Source: Xylaria sp. FL1777 (Eukaryota; Ascomycota; Sordariomycetes; Xylariales; Xylariaceae). Taken from it: a stretch of 24,797 nt of DNA. Below the pieces are notes generated by a model. The model was not told the origin of the DNA, made no database searches, and saw nothing but the letters and a program-made list of their open reading frames with translations. The stretch covers positions 1 through 24,797 of the forward strand of contig MU400900.1 of NCBI GenBank assembly GCA_022578965.1, in the 5' to 3' direction. This document shows positions 1 through 12,660 of this stretch, piece after piece; the first letter of the stretch is position 1; every line of letters starts with the position of its first letter. Made by a program: the position numbers and the translations under genes.

Positions 1-1805
1 AATTTATTAATATTTATTTTTATAATAATAAAATATAAACTTAAATAATTAATATTTTTGCTTAATTTAAAATATATATTAGCTATAAATTTGTTTTAAA
101 ATAACTAAATAAAATAGCTAAATAAAGTTATATATATAGCAACTAATTAATTAATGTTTTAATATTTAAATTAATAAATATATAGCTTAATTTAAAGCAT
201 ATTATTTATAACTTAAATATTATATTTATATATAATAATTTTAATTTTAAAAATAATGTTTAAAATTTTAATATAAGTTATAAAAATATTATGCAAAATT
301 TAATTAATTATTTTATAATTGCTAATTTAAATATGTTTAGCTTATTTATATAGTTATAATAATATTTTATTACTTTTTTTAAAAAAAAATAGCTTTTTTT
401 TTACTTAATGTTAATTTTAGCTTATATAAATAAAGCAATTAATTATTTATTAATTTATGCTATTTATTTTTTATTTAAATTATTATATTTAAAAAAGTTT
501 GCTTTATTTTTAAATATTATATAACTATAAAATAATATTAACTATATTTTGCAAACTTTTATTATTTATAAAAATAAAAATAAAATATTTAAAGTATATT
601 AAGTTTATAATACTTTATTTTGTTTTATTTTAAATTATTAAAACTATAATAAATAATTTATAATAATATATAAAAATTAAAAAACTACATTTTTTATTTA
701 AGCTATAATAACTGCTTAAATAAAAGCAAGCAATATATATAACTATAAATAATAAATGTTTTTTATATTAGCTGTTTTTTATATTAAGCTAAATTTTATT
801 TAATTAATTTTTTAAACTTTTTAAAATTTTTTTATTAAATATAACATATAATTTTTTAACTATAAATAATATATTAAAAAAAATAAAGTTTAATATTATT
901 AAGCTTTATTATTGCTATATAATAAGTTTTATGCTTATATTTTAGTATTTTTAATTTATAATTTAGTTAAATTTAATATATTATTTTTTAATAAAGTTTA
1001 ATTAAACTATATTTAAATAGCATTAAAAAACATAAATTTTATATTATTTAAGCAAAAAATTATAGCTTTATAGTTTTAATAATTAAAATATATAACTTAA
1101 ACAAAAAAAAATACTTAAAACAAAAGCAAATTAATTAATATTAAGTTTTAAAGCTATTATTAATATATAAATATTATACAATATTTACTTATAATAATTA
1201 TAATAGTTTAGCTTAATAATTATAAAGTGCTATATTAAATTATTTTTTATTTTTTTATTTTTTTTTATAAAAAAAAGTTTAATAATTATACACTAAAAAT
1301 ATTATATTTTGTTTAATTACTTTATTTTAATGTTATAAAACTAAAACTTGCAATAAAAATATTGCAGTTAAACTTTATTTAATATATTATAGCTAAAAGC
1401 AAATAAAAAGCTATTAATTTAGCTTTAAAGTATATTAATAATACTTTTGCAATTAATATAAAAAATAATAAGAATTTTATGCAAAATATTTTTATTATAT
1501 TTAATTAATTAGCTATTATAAGCTTTTATACTGCTTTAATTTATAATAATATAAAATAGTTTTTTTAAATATATTAAAATAAATAGCATACTTTTTTTTT
1601 TATTAACTAAAATATTATTAAATATATTTATAAAATATATATTAATAATAATACTAAAAAATATATTAATAGCTATATTATATTATATAATCTTTTTAAT
1701 ACGTTAAATTTATTAATAAAAAAAAAGCAATAATTTGCTAATATTAAAATTAATAAGTTTAATATTAAAGTTATTTAATTAACTAAAGTTTTAATATAGT
1801 AAAAT
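1..1805. other. Gene-free, extremely AT-rich DNA (RIP-decayed)
   Basis: No reading frame of useful length, RNA gene or clear repeat is visible here. In 301-600 I counted 13 G and 13 C in 300 bases. Of the 13 C, 8 follow G, 5 follow A and none follows T or C; 11 are followed by T, 2 by A and none by G. This loss of CpA and CpG with TpA excess is the known end-product of RIP in ascomycetes. The segment borders the left inverted-repeat arm, so it may be part of the same decayed repeat, but its partner would lie beyond the right end of the window. Confidence 0.7.
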
Positions 1806-3724
1806 ATATTAAGTTTAGCTAATAAAAATAAGCTATTTATTAAAAATAATAAAAAATAATAGCTATATACTTTTAATTATAAAAAAGCAAAAAAAAAAAA
1901 AAAAAACTAAAGAATTATAGCTAAATATAAATTAGCACAAAGTATTATATACGTTTTACTTTTTTTGCTTTTTTTTAGCTTTTTAAAACTATTATTTACT
2001 AGTAATTCTTTATTATGCTTTAATAGTTTAAATTAAATTAGTAAATTTATAGCTAATAATATATTTATATATATAAAAAAAGCATTAAAAAATAATATAA
2101 CTATAATTAGTTTTATTAAAAACAATAAAACAAAAGTTATAATTATTACTAAACGTAAAATTAACTAGCTTAACTATATACTAAGCGTTTAATAAATATT
2201 TAACTATTGCTTTATTTGCATTTTTAGTATTAATTTTAAAATTAAACAAAATATATTTTTAGTAGCATTTTTAATTTGTGCTTTATTTATAAAATACTTA
2301 GTATATTTATTAAAAGCATACTAATATATTATAAAAAGTTTAATATATAAAACATAGCTATATTTTTTTTATTTATTTTATTTAAATATTTTTATAGCAT
2401 TATAAACTAAAAAAAACATAATATATATATTAATTATTTTATTAAACATAATAATAATATATTATTAAACTTTTTTTAGCATAAAATATGTTGTTATGCT
2501 ATTAATAGCAAAGTTTAAGTATTAATATAAGTTTGCAAAATATTTTACGCAAAATTTTTAAAGCTTTTATTATAAAAACTAAAAAATAGTTTTTTTTTAA
2601 AGCATAAACTATTAGTATATTTTTAGCAATAACTTTAATAGTTAACTAAAGTTATAATAATATAAATTATAATATACTTTTTATTATATATTTTTTTGCT
2701 TTTTAAAATCTTTATTATTTAATTGCTATAAAAATTATAAAGCATATTTTTTAAAGCATTTTATATTTATAAATTTATATATGCTTAATTAAACAATTTA
2801 TAGCTTGTTTTTAAACTTTAGTTTAGCTTTAGTTTATTTAATAAGCTTAATTAGCTTAAATTATTTTAGTTTAAAGTTAACTATTAAACTATTTTTATTT
2901 TTAAGCTTATTAATTATAATTAATTAGTAGTTTAATAATATAAACTATATATAATTAAACATTAAGCTTTTTAACGTATTATTGCTTATGTTTATTATAA
3001 AGTACAAATTATTTTAATTGTTTTTTAGTAGCTTTTTTTTATGCTTTAGTTTAAAAAGCTTAATTTTTTACGCTTTTAATAAATTAAAATACTAATAAAA
3101 AGCAAAAAAAAATGCTATTTTTTATATTATACTATTTTAAATAGCTTAGCTAAACTTTTGTAATAAGTTTAAAAGGTTTCTAAAAATAATAAAGTTAAAC
3201 TAAATAATATACGTTACGTTATAAATATTTATTTTTATTTTAAAAGCTATAATAACAAATATAATTTAATAAAAGAAATCTAGGTTAATAAACTTATTAT
3301 ATAACTACTATTAATTATTAAAACGTATATTTACATTATATTTTTAAATAAAGCGTTTTACTTTAATTAAAGCAAATTTTAATTTTTAAAGCTATATTAT
3401 TAAAAAATAGCACGTAGTAATAAGCTTTTTTTTGCTATTTATAAAAACAATAGTTTTAAAAATAAAGTATACTATATTACGCTATATTTTATTAATTAAA
3501 AAACTTAATTACTAGTAATTTTTTATAATAGTACTTTTTTTTATAAAATAAACAATAAAAAATATATTAAGCTAATTAACTAAAGCATAAACAAATTATA
3601 GTTTTTTTTAAATAAATATTTTATTATTTTAATTTACCTTTAAGCAATATAAACTTTTAAGCGTTTAAGCTTAGTATAGTAATATAACTAAACTATAATA
3701 TATTTTATAAAACTAATGCTTTTA
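1806..3724 (+). repeat. Left arm of a large inverted repeat (partner 22877-24797)
   Basis: The reverse complement of the last 1.9 kb of the window aligns with this segment over its whole length. At the outer end, 1806-1888 matches the complement of 24715-24797 at 79 of 83 positions, and all four differences are transitions. At the inner end the match stops just after the shared block at 3711-3724 and 22877-22890. Further samples (3000-3300, 3480-3720) align at roughly nine in ten positions, mostly with C/T and G/A differences and few indels. The arm includes an 18-base A run at 1889-1906. No coding remnant was recognised. The two arms are either two copies of one transposon family in opposite orientation or the long terminal inverted repeats of one unit; the sequence does not decide. 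Confidence 0.88.
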
Positions 3725-5257
3725 TTAAATAGGCTTTATATAATTGTCCGTTTAATATATATGTGCTAAAATAAAGTATAATAATCTTTATATTATAAGC
3801 TATTTATGTTTTATATGTTTAAAAGAAAAAAAGGGTTATATAAAGCAAAAGTTCTTTTTTATGTATGAAAACTTTACTAGCATATAAGCTAAGCTAATAC
3901 TAAGATTACTTTAGTTTATATAATAGCTTTTATATAAAATAGTCTTTATGTAAAATTTATTATATGTACTATATATAAAAGTTATAACTAATAACTAGTT
4001 ATTTTAATATTAGCTACTTTTTTTTTAGTTGTAATTCCTTTTATATAATACTATTTAAAAAAAATAAAAAAATTAGTCCTGTAAAAAGTTAAACACTTAA
4101 TATTATAGTTCTTGCAAAAAAAAAATTTGTTTATATGTTTGCTTTTTTTAAACTTTATAGTTATATAAAGCTTAAGTTTAAAAATAATTGCTTTTTAAAT
4201 AAAGCATTTAAACTTTTATATAGTTTAATTACTTTTAGCATAATTAAAGTACTTTATTTTTATTGTTATATAGTTAACTAACGTTAGCTAATAATATAAA
4301 ATAAAGTATTAATAATAAGCAATTTATACTAAGGTTAATTAAAGGTTCTTTTTTTATATAGCAGTAAGTTTAATAATATACTAAAGTATAAAAGCTAAGC
4401 TTTATTTTTAAAAAAAGCCTAAATTTTATAGTACTTTTTGTTACTTTTATATCTTTAAACTTTTTATTTTATATAGCTGCTTATTTTGTTTTTAGTTACT
4501 TTATATATATATATATATATTTATAATAGCTTTACACTTAGTTATTTTTATATATATACTTATATATACATATATATATTTATATAATAGCTGCTTTATT
4601 ATAATATAACATTAATAGTTGCTAGCTTTATATTATAAGCTAAAACAGTAGTTATAACGTTATATAACTATTAACTAGTAATTTTAGCAATTAATTATTT
4701 CTTTAATTGTTATAAATAAATATATATATTTGTTTTTTTTATATAGTTAATTGTTTTAAGTAGTTTATTAATAATTATTTATTATATAAAAAGAAATAAG
4801 TTTTAAGTTGCATTAATGCTTTTAGTTAATATTAAGGTTTGAATTTTATATAGTGCTTTAATTGCCTTTATTATAGCTTAAATAATTTGTTATAAAAGCT
4901 ACTTTTATATAGTACTTATTTAGTTGCGCAGCATTATAGTTGCTTTATATAACTAAAATGCTTATATAAACTATAAAAGCTTTTTATTTTAAAGTTATTA
5001 ATAAGTAATAAAATTTTAAAGTAATATATATATTACGTATATTTAGCAATTATATAATACTTGTTATAATTATTATACTTAAATAAATAAAAAAAGGTTA
5101 AATATTATATAATAGTTTAATAAAAAAAATAAAAAGAAATATTAAGCACTTATATATAGCTTAAAAAATAATCATATACAAAAAAATATAAAATTTGTAA
5201 TGTTTTATAGTTTTTAATGTTTTTTTTAAAGTTAAATATATTTGCTTATTTTTTTTT
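3725..5257. other. Gene-free AT-rich spacer with scattered TATATA motifs
   Basis: This stretch has no open frame and no copy elsewhere in the window that I could find. A motif like TTTATATAG or TTATATAA recurs about a dozen times between 3835 and 4980 (for example near 4211, 4264, 4351, 4466, 4585, 4741, 4845 and 4905), often followed by a GC or GT pair. It may be the remnant of an old dispersed or tandem repeat, but in DNA of this composition chance is hard to exclude. G and C are slightly more frequent here than in 1-1805. Confidence 0.5.
4502..4520. repeat. (TA)n microsatellite
   Basis: Nineteen bases of uninterrupted alternating TA. A second, interrupted TA tract lies at about 4549-4586. 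Both are simple low-complexity sequence. Confidence 0.85.
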
Positions 5258-5325
5258 AGCAATTAATATACTAGCATAAAGAATTAATACATTAGCATAA
5301 CTTTACATAAGCATAACTTTTTTAG
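5258..5325 (+). repeat. Left terminal inverted repeat, 68 bp
   Basis: It begins AGCAATTAATATACTAGC and matches the complement of 6043-6110 at 66 of 68 positions without gaps. The two differences are at 5290 and 5306: this arm has C, in CpA context, where the other arm implies T. Both are therefore exactly the CpA-to-TpA change expected of RIP. A weaker, gapped match continues inward to about 5342. Confidence 0.92.
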
Positions 5326-5387
5326 CCCTTTTATTGGCCTAAAAAATAATTGTTAATGCATGTAGTACTATTATAGCTTTTATAGCT

Positions 5388-5847
5388 AAATTATTATAGC
5401 TATTATAGCTAACTTATTGCGGCCATTATAGTTAACTTATTATAGCTATTATAGCTAATCTATTGTAGCTATTATAGCTAACTTATTGCAGCTATTATAG
5501 CTAACTTATTATAACTATTATAGTTAACTTATTATAGCTATTATAGCTAACTTATTACGGTTACTATAACTAACTTATTGCAGCTATTATAGCTAACTTA
5601 TTATAGCTATTATAGCTAACTTATTATAGCTATTATAGCTAACTTATTATAGTTATTATAGCTAACTTATTACAGCTATTATAGCTAACTTATTGCGGCT
5701 ATTATAACTAACTTATTATAGCTACTATAGTTAACTTATTATAGCTTTTATAGCTAACTTATTATAGCTTTTATAGCTAACTTATTATAGCCTTTATAGC
5801 TAACCTATTATAGCCTTTATAGCTAACTTATTATAGCTTTTATAGCT
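5388..5847 (+). repeat. 23-bp minisatellite, 20 units without indels
   Basis: Twenty consecutive units of exactly 23 bp, the first at 5388-5410 (slightly divergent) and the next nineteen from 5411 in steps of 23. Each unit is aactt followed by two copies of a 9-bp motif close to attatagct. Variation is almost all transitions: the first motif reads attgcggcc, attgcagct, attacggtt, attgtagct or attatagct, which are steps between an ancestral tgcggc core and a fully mutated tatagc core. From 5733 on, the second motif is tttatagct. The period is not a multiple of three, so the array is not a coding repeat. Unlike a CRISPR, there are no unique spacers. Confidence 0.95.
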
Positions 5848-5862
5848 TTTGCATATATAGCT

Positions 5863-5961
5863 ATTATAGCTATTTTAGCTATTGCAATTATTGCAGCTAT
5901 TATAGCTATTGTAGCTATTGCAGCTATTGCAGCTATTATAGCCTTAGCGGCTATTATAGCT
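5863..5961 (+). repeat. 9-bp tandem units (attgcagct family), 11 copies
   Basis: Eleven adjacent 9-bp units continue after the 23-bp array, including attatagct, attgcagct, attgtagct and ttagcggct. They are the same motif that makes up the 23-bp unit, so the 23-mer looks like a higher-order repeat built from two 9-mers plus a 5-bp linker. CpG and GpC content is higher here than in the surroundings. Confidence 0.9.
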
Positions 5962-6042
5962 CTTATGCGCAAGTTAATAAGCTAAACAGGTTAACGCTAA
6001 AGGTTTTGCTTAGTAAGCCTTAATTTCAGCTAATAAAAACCC

Positions 6043-6110
6043 CTAAAAAAGTTATGCTTATATAAAGTTATGCTAATATATTAATTCTTTATGCTAGTAT
6101 ATTAATTGCT
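6043..6110 (-). repeat. Right terminal inverted repeat, 68 bp
   Basis: Complement of 5258-5325 with two mismatches (6062 and 6078), where this copy carries the RIP-changed base. The inner edge abuts a CCCC run at 6040-6043 that is unusual for this window. Confidence 0.92.
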
Positions 6111-6413
6111 TTCTTTTTTATAAATGCTTTTATTTATATAGTTAGCTAGTTCGTAAATACTAAAGTTTTTAACGCTTAGTTAAGTATTTTTTTTATAAAT
6201 ATGTTAGCTAGATTATTTTTATTATTAATTTATTGTACTTTAAAGATTTTTTTTTTTATACAATTATTTAAGTAATATAATATTAATTATAAAGCGTTTT
6301 TTTTAAGTAGTTTTTAGCTTTATTAAATAATTATATAATAATTTTAAGTTTAAATATAATATAGCAAAAATTATAAGTATTTTTAATATAGTTATAATCT
6401 TTTAAAGTGTTAT
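6111..6413. other. Gene-free AT-rich spacer
   Basis: No frame and no clear copy elsewhere. The motif gttagctag occurs twice (near 6140 and 6204) with similar T-rich lead-ins, possibly a short decayed duplication. It separates the TIR element from the first 306-bp direct repeat. Confidence 0.5.
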
Positions 6414-6719
6414 ATTAAAATAAAATAAAGTAGTTAAATAAGCTAACTAGCTAGCTAAAGTAAATTTAAGCTAAGTTATATAATAAAAATAAAAGTATAA
6501 GTATTATGCTAAACTTTAAAGTATAAATTTAACTAATATGCATAATATAATAAAAAATAGCTATAGTTACTTTATTTGTATTATTAAATAGCTTGTTAAT
6601 TAATTGTTTTATTCTTTAATTTATATATAGCTTAATTGCTTAAATATATAAGTTATAACTTATTTTCTTGCAATTAAAATAATATAATAAATCTATTGCA
6701 ATTATACTGCTTTATTATA
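6414..6719 (+). repeat. 306-bp direct repeat, copy 1 (candidate 5' LTR)
   Basis: Aligns with 21053-21358 at a constant offset of 14639 with no gaps. I counted 25 differences in 306 positions: 23 transitions and 2 transversions. At 18 transition sites this copy has the A or T and the other copy keeps G or C; the reverse holds at 5. This copy is therefore the more heavily mutated one. Confidence 0.93.
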
Positions 6720-9700
6720 TTAGTATCCTTAGTAAAGCTAATGTTTTATTTATAACAAATAATATTATAAAACTTATAAACAAGCAATTTATTATTGTTA
6801 ACTTATATGTTTAATTTATTTATTTATTGATTGCTATAATTCTTATATATAAATTATAATATATTATATTTAGCTGCTTTAGTTAATAATAAGCAAAACT
6901 TACTTAATATAAGCAGTTTAATTATAATTAGCAATAAATATTTAAGCTAACAGCTTTTAATTAATAAAGCTTAAAACAAACATATAAAAATGTTAAACTG
7001 TTTTTTTTAATTTAGCTCATAAAGCGTTTTTATTTCTTTTAGCAAAACAATAATTAAATGTTAAAATGCTAGTATAATTCTTAAAATAACGCAGCTAAAA
7101 AACTGTTTATTAAAAACCCTTAATAAGTTAAAAAAAAAAAATTCTATTAAAAAGGTAATATTTTACAAAAAAAAAAACATAATCGCTTTTATAAAAACAA
7201 AAAAAAAACAAAAAACAAGCTTAAAAAAAAGTAAAAGTTGCTAAAACTTCTAAATAGCTATAATATAAGCAAATTTATTGCTTATTTATATTAAACAAAT
7301 CTAAGTTTATATATTAATATATAAAGCTATTAATAATTAAAAATATATTTTATTTCTTAAGCTAATATAGTTTTTTATTAAAAAATAAAAAGCAAGGTTT
7401 TTTAAGTATAAGCTAGCTATTGCTTAAAAACTTTATGCAAAACATAATTATTACTTTTTTATAGCGCTTATTATTAAATAAAAAAGCTTTAGAAAAAAAA
7501 AAAAGGCATGCTACTTTTATAAATAAAAAGCTATAAAAAAATAAAGCCTGCTTAATAAAACTTGCGTAAAGTAAAACAAACTAAACTAAAAAACAAAAAA
7601 ACTAAACGCTATAAAGCATACAAAAAAATAAAAGCGCACAAAAAACAAAAATATAAAAACATTTAAAGAAAAACTTAAAAAGCTATAAAAAATAAGCTAG
7701 CAGTTCTTATAAATGTAAACAAAAAAAATCGTAAAATTTTTTAAAAAAAAAGTCCAAAAAAACAGCACAAAAAAACTTAAACACTTAAAACAACTAAAAA
7801 ACTTTAATACTTTATACTTTCTTTTTTTTTAAACTTACATTTTTATTTAGTTTACTTTTATTATTTTTTACAGCTTACTTTTTTTAATACTTTTATATAA
7901 ACTTTATTTTGTTTTACTATATAACTTAAAAATTTAAAAACTATAGCTTAATTAAGTAATCTAGCTATAAAAGATCGTTAAATTTTCTTACTTTAATATA
8001 TAAAAAACATTAAAACTACTTATAAACAAAAAAAATAAAAATAACTAGCTTATTATTTTTAAAAAATATTAAAGCAACCTTATTTAGCTTAAGCTATTTT
8101 AATAATAAGCATAATATTAAAATTAAGCTATTATTTATGCTTTTTAACTTAAAGCTAAACTAATATTTACTATTTAATAAGTTAAAAATAAACAAATAGC
8201 TAAATAATTTAAATGCTTTTTTTTATATAAAGCGCTTTAAAAACATTAATAAAATTAAACAGGTTTTTATTTATTATAATATTTTTTAAATAAAAAAAAT
8301 AATAAAAATAATACTAAAAAACTATTTGTTAAAAACTAAAGCTTATAAACTACTTAAGCAAAAGTTTAAGCTTTAAAACTTTAACCAAAATAAGTTTGCT
8401 ATTATTATATTATAAAATTTTAAAGCTTGCTTAAAAGCTATACATTTTATTAATCTTAAAACTTATTTCTTTTAGCATTAAGTATATACTAAAAATATTA
8501 AAGCTTAAAAAAATTACTACTTTAATTTTTAACTTACTTAAAATTTGCTTAAAAAGCTAAATTAAAATATTATTAATAAAATAATAAAATCTTTTAAAAA
8601 GTTATATAATAACTTAAATAAAATGTTTTATAAAAACTTTTATATAACATTAAATAATTAAATTAATAAAAAATCCAAGCTAAATTTTTACTTTAAAAAA
8701 ACAAAAAAAGCATATAAAGCATAAAAAAAAGTTAATTATTTATATAATTATAATTTTAATAAGCTTTTATATATTGCTATTAATACTATTAAGCTAGCTA
8801 TTAATATAATTATATTAGCTATTAAAACAGTTATTATTAAAAAGCAGCAAATAAAATTAGCTTAATACTTTACTTATAACTAAAACATAAACAATATTAC
8901 TAAACAAATATAGCAGCTAAAATTAAAACAAAAAAACGTAATAATTACAAAAAAAAAACTAAAAAAAATGCTAAAAAAACTACAAAATTAATATGTTTAA
9001 CTAATTAATTAAAAACTATAAGCATTATAATATTATAAAATTAATATAAACTTATTAAAAAAGCAAATATTTAGCATTAATACTATAACTTTTAAATATT
9101 TATAAAAAAGTAAATATAACTTTAAAAAACAAAAATAAAGCAAATAATTGTTTAATTTTTTATAACAAGTAAAATTAAATAATCTTTATTTAGCAAAAAG
9201 AACTATTTGTTAAAAATATAGCATAAATAATTACTATATTTATAAGTGTAGCTTTGCTTATAAATTAAAAAAAAAAACAGTATATACTAAAACTTCAAAT
9301 AATATTTAAAAAAGCGAAAATTTTTTGCAAGCTTTAAATGCATAAAAGTTTTTTCTAAAGTTATAAAAATCAGCAAAAATAAAAAAAAAATTCTTAATAC
9401 TATAATAAAATAAATATATAACTTCGTTTTAAATAATAATAAGCTGCTTAAACAAAAAGCTTATTATTAACTACAAAAAAAAAATTTTGTTTTAAATAAT
9501 AAAGATTTAAATGCTAAAATAAAAAGCAAACAAAAAGGTTAAAAAAAAAAAACTTTACTAGCTAAATAATAAGCAATTAAACTAATTTTTAAATAAAAAG
9601 TTTAACAATTAAACTTTTATATTTTATAAAATAAAACTAGTAAAAGCTTATAACATTAAAAAAAATAATTTAATAAATAGCAAGCTAAATAACAGCTTTA

Positions 9701-12660
9701 TTATAATAAATCAAAATTTTATATAAAGCACTTTTCATAATATAAACAGCACTAAAGTTTTGTAAAGCTATATATTAAGCAAAAAAATCAGCATAAATAT
9801 ATTTTAAGCTAATTATTATAAGCTTTTATTTAAAAAAGCTGCTTTTTACTAAACAAAAAATAGAAAAAAACCTAAAAAACAAAAAAAAAAGCCTTTTATA
9901 AGTTAAACAATTAAAAAAATTTATTTAAATAACAATAAGTTTTTTACTTAATTTAACACTAAAAATACATAAATAAACAATAATTTTTATAAGCAAAGTA
10001 CTTTATTAAAACCAAAAAGTTTTAATTATTAAAAACTTTAAAAAATCTAAAAAATAAAACCTACAAAAAAAAGGTTAAAATTTAAAAAAATATAAGCTAA
10101 AAAGTCCAAAAACTTTTTAAATAAAAAAACAAATATTACTTTTAAAAACTTTATACTAAAAGTTTTAAAATACTTTAATGTTTTTATTTAAACAATTGTT
10201 TAAATAAAAGCTAAATTATATTTTAAAGCAATAAAAGCTTTTAAGCTAATGCTAAAAATAATACTACTACTATTAAATAACTTTAATAAAAGTTTAAATT
10301 AGCAAATTAAATTAAATATATTATAGCTTATTTTAAAAAAAAAAAAAAACAAATTAAAATATAAAGCTTAACTAAAAGCTCTATTACAAAAAATCTTAAC
10401 TTAAATAAACATAAATAATGCTTTTTTTTATAAAAACATAAACTTTTTGAAAAACAATTTAAAATTTTAATAGCTAACAGTTAAAAAAGCACAAAAAAAA
10501 TCTTAGCTAATATTACTATTAGCTAATTAGCTTAATAAATATAAATTGCTTAGTAGTACTTATAAAATTAGGTTTTTATTAAACTATTTAATAGTATAAA
10601 TAAATAAAAAAATAAAATATAATAGTTTTATTATATATATTTATATGCTTTAATTTAGCTTTATAGCTGCTTTTTTAAAAAAGCAACGCTATAAAATAAT
10701 AAAAGTTTTTTATAATTAAAACTAATAAAATAATTAAGTAATATTATTTTTTGCTTATATTGCTTTAGATTTTTAAACGTTAAAAAACAAACTAAAGTTT
10801 AATAAAATGCTTTTTAAATTTTAAACTAATATAATACTATATATTTATTATTTAAAAATAACCTAAAAAAGCAAAAATTACTAATTGTTATATTTATGCT
10901 ACCTTTAAAAAAAGTAATATTTTTAGCTAAACTTTAGCTAAGTGCTAATTTTGCGCTAGTAGCGCTAAAAAAAAAAAAAGCTTAAAAAGCTAATATAACT
11001 AATATTAATAGCTTTAAAAAGCGCTAATTAAACTTTTAACCCTTTTAAAATAAAAATTTATAAAAAGCATAATAATTATACTAGTAATAATAGCTTAAAC
11101 TTATTTAAAAAAACATTAAAATATAAGTTTTATAATAAAAAAAACTTAAGCTTAACAAATTACTTAAATTAAAAATACTTAAGCTTTTTAAATTTATGCT
11201 TTATATTAGCTTTACTATTAAAAACGCGAAATATTTTAGCTATATTTTTAAGCATTATAAAACTAAAAAAATATATATAGCTTTACTTAAAGCTTACTAT
11301 AAAAATAAAAAACAAAATCTACAAAAAGAATATTACTAAAATTATTAATTTGAAAGCGTAGTTTAGCATTATTATAAACTTATTTATTAATAAAAACAGC
11401 TTTACTACTAAAAATATAAATATAACCTAAAAAAAATTCAACTAAACTAATAATTTTATTAAATGCATAAAATGCTTAAAAACTATTATTTAAATAAATA
11501 AAAAATTGCTACTTTTTCTGCTTTATATAATTAGTAAAAAATAAGCTACTTACTTTTTATTATTAAGTATAAACTTTATTATAAAATTTTAAATAAGTTT
11601 ATATTTTTAAAGCTTTTATATAATAGCTAATATAATACTTAAAACAAGCTAAATTATTATACTAATAATAAACTATATTAAAAAGCCAAATTTAAAAGCT
11701 TAAAATTATTAGCAACTAAAAAACTAATATATATTTGCTAAACTACTAGCTTAGTAAATAAGCTATATAAAGCATAAAAATACTAAACCTTAAATAAAAA
11801 AATCTAATAATTAGCAAAAAAAAATAAAAATAAAATTAAAAAAACACAGTTTAAAAAAATATATAAGTGCAAACTTTTAAAAAGATTAAAACCTATATAA
11901 TAATATAATATTAATAGCTTTTTTAACTTTTTTTATATAAAATATTAAACTTTTTAAAAACCTAAAAATATAAAACAATAAAAAGGTTCGTACTGTTTTT
12001 AATAATAATTAACTATTTAAAATACTTTTAATTATAATAAAAAAAGCATTAAAGCAAAAAAATGCTAAAAAATTAATAATCGTAAAAACTAAAAATCCTA
12101 CATATAAAACAAAAAGCATAAATAACTTAATTATAATTTTAATTTAAGCATTATTAACTTTTTAAGCCTTAAAAACTAATAAATCAATAAAAAATAAAAC
12201 AATAATTTTAAATATAATATATAAAACAAAAAATAAAAAGATTTATTTTAAAAATAACGTAGTATTTAATAGTACTATTTTATTTAAATCTTATAAGTAA
12301 AAAAAACAAGCTTTAAAAAAAGCAAGCTATTACTTAAAAAATCTTATGCTATTTTAATAAAATAGCATTTATTAAAACATATATTTAGGTTTTAGCGTTA
12401 CTTTTAAAAGCACTTAATTAACTATTAAATAACTAGCTGTTTTTTTAAAAAAGCTTTATATAATTAACTTTACTTAGCAAAAAGCAGCATTATTAACCAA
12501 AATATAGTATTGCAAAAAAATAGCACTTTTATAAAACTTCTTTAAAATAAAAAAAATACATAATAAGATTTTTCCTTTTTATAAAATTAAAACAGTTTTT
12601 TATAAAGCATAGTAAGTTTGCAGCATTTTAATTTTTAAGCTTTTAAAAAATATTACTATA
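6720..12660 (+). other. Decayed A-rich interior; probably gag/protease remains, not recognisable
   Basis: No open frame survives. The + strand is strongly A-rich with C over G: in 7561-7680 plus 7741-7800 I counted 117 A, 26 T, 27 C and 10 G. An A-rich sense strand is common in LTR retroelements, and the pol remains downstream lie on the same strand, so gag and protease are expected somewhere before 12660. I could not identify a nucleocapsid zinc knuckle or a protease D[ST]G motif. A pyrimidine-rich patch at about 7800-7930 keeps C over G. I see nothing else identifiable here. Confidence 0.5.

Larger units (their letters stand above)
5258..6110. mobile_element. 853-bp TIR element with a minisatellite core (non-autonomous, foldback or MULE-like)
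   Basis: The segment is bounded by 68-bp terminal inverted repeats (5258-5325 and 6043-6110) and carries no coding frame. Its core is a 23-bp tandem array (5388-5847) followed by 9-bp units (5863-5961). The flanks show nine T at 5249-5257 and TTCTTTTTT at 6111-6119, which would fit a 9-bp target-site duplication changed by one C-to-T, but a T run is weak evidence. Long terminal inverted repeats, a 9-bp duplication and no coding capacity would fit a non-autonomous Mutator-like element; a foldback element is the alternative. The TIRs hold short internal repeats of AGCATAA (near 5273, 5294 and 5310), a layout seen in transposase-binding ends. The structure is seen directly; the class is inference. 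Confidence 0.75.

Noticed and set aside
5388..5961. CRISPR array
   Set aside because: The units are contiguous, with no unique spacers between repeats, and there are no cas genes; it is a minisatellite.
5827..5985. Open frame of 53 codons reading mostly Ile and Ala through the 9-bp repeats
   Set aside because: The first ATG is at 5965, near its end, and the neighbouring 23-bp array is not a multiple of three; the openness comes from the repeat unit lacking an in-frame stop.
5249..6119. 9-bp target-site duplication around the TIR element (T9 versus TTCTTTTTT)
   Set aside because: Eight of nine positions match, but a T run in such DNA is not convincing; kept only as a hint.
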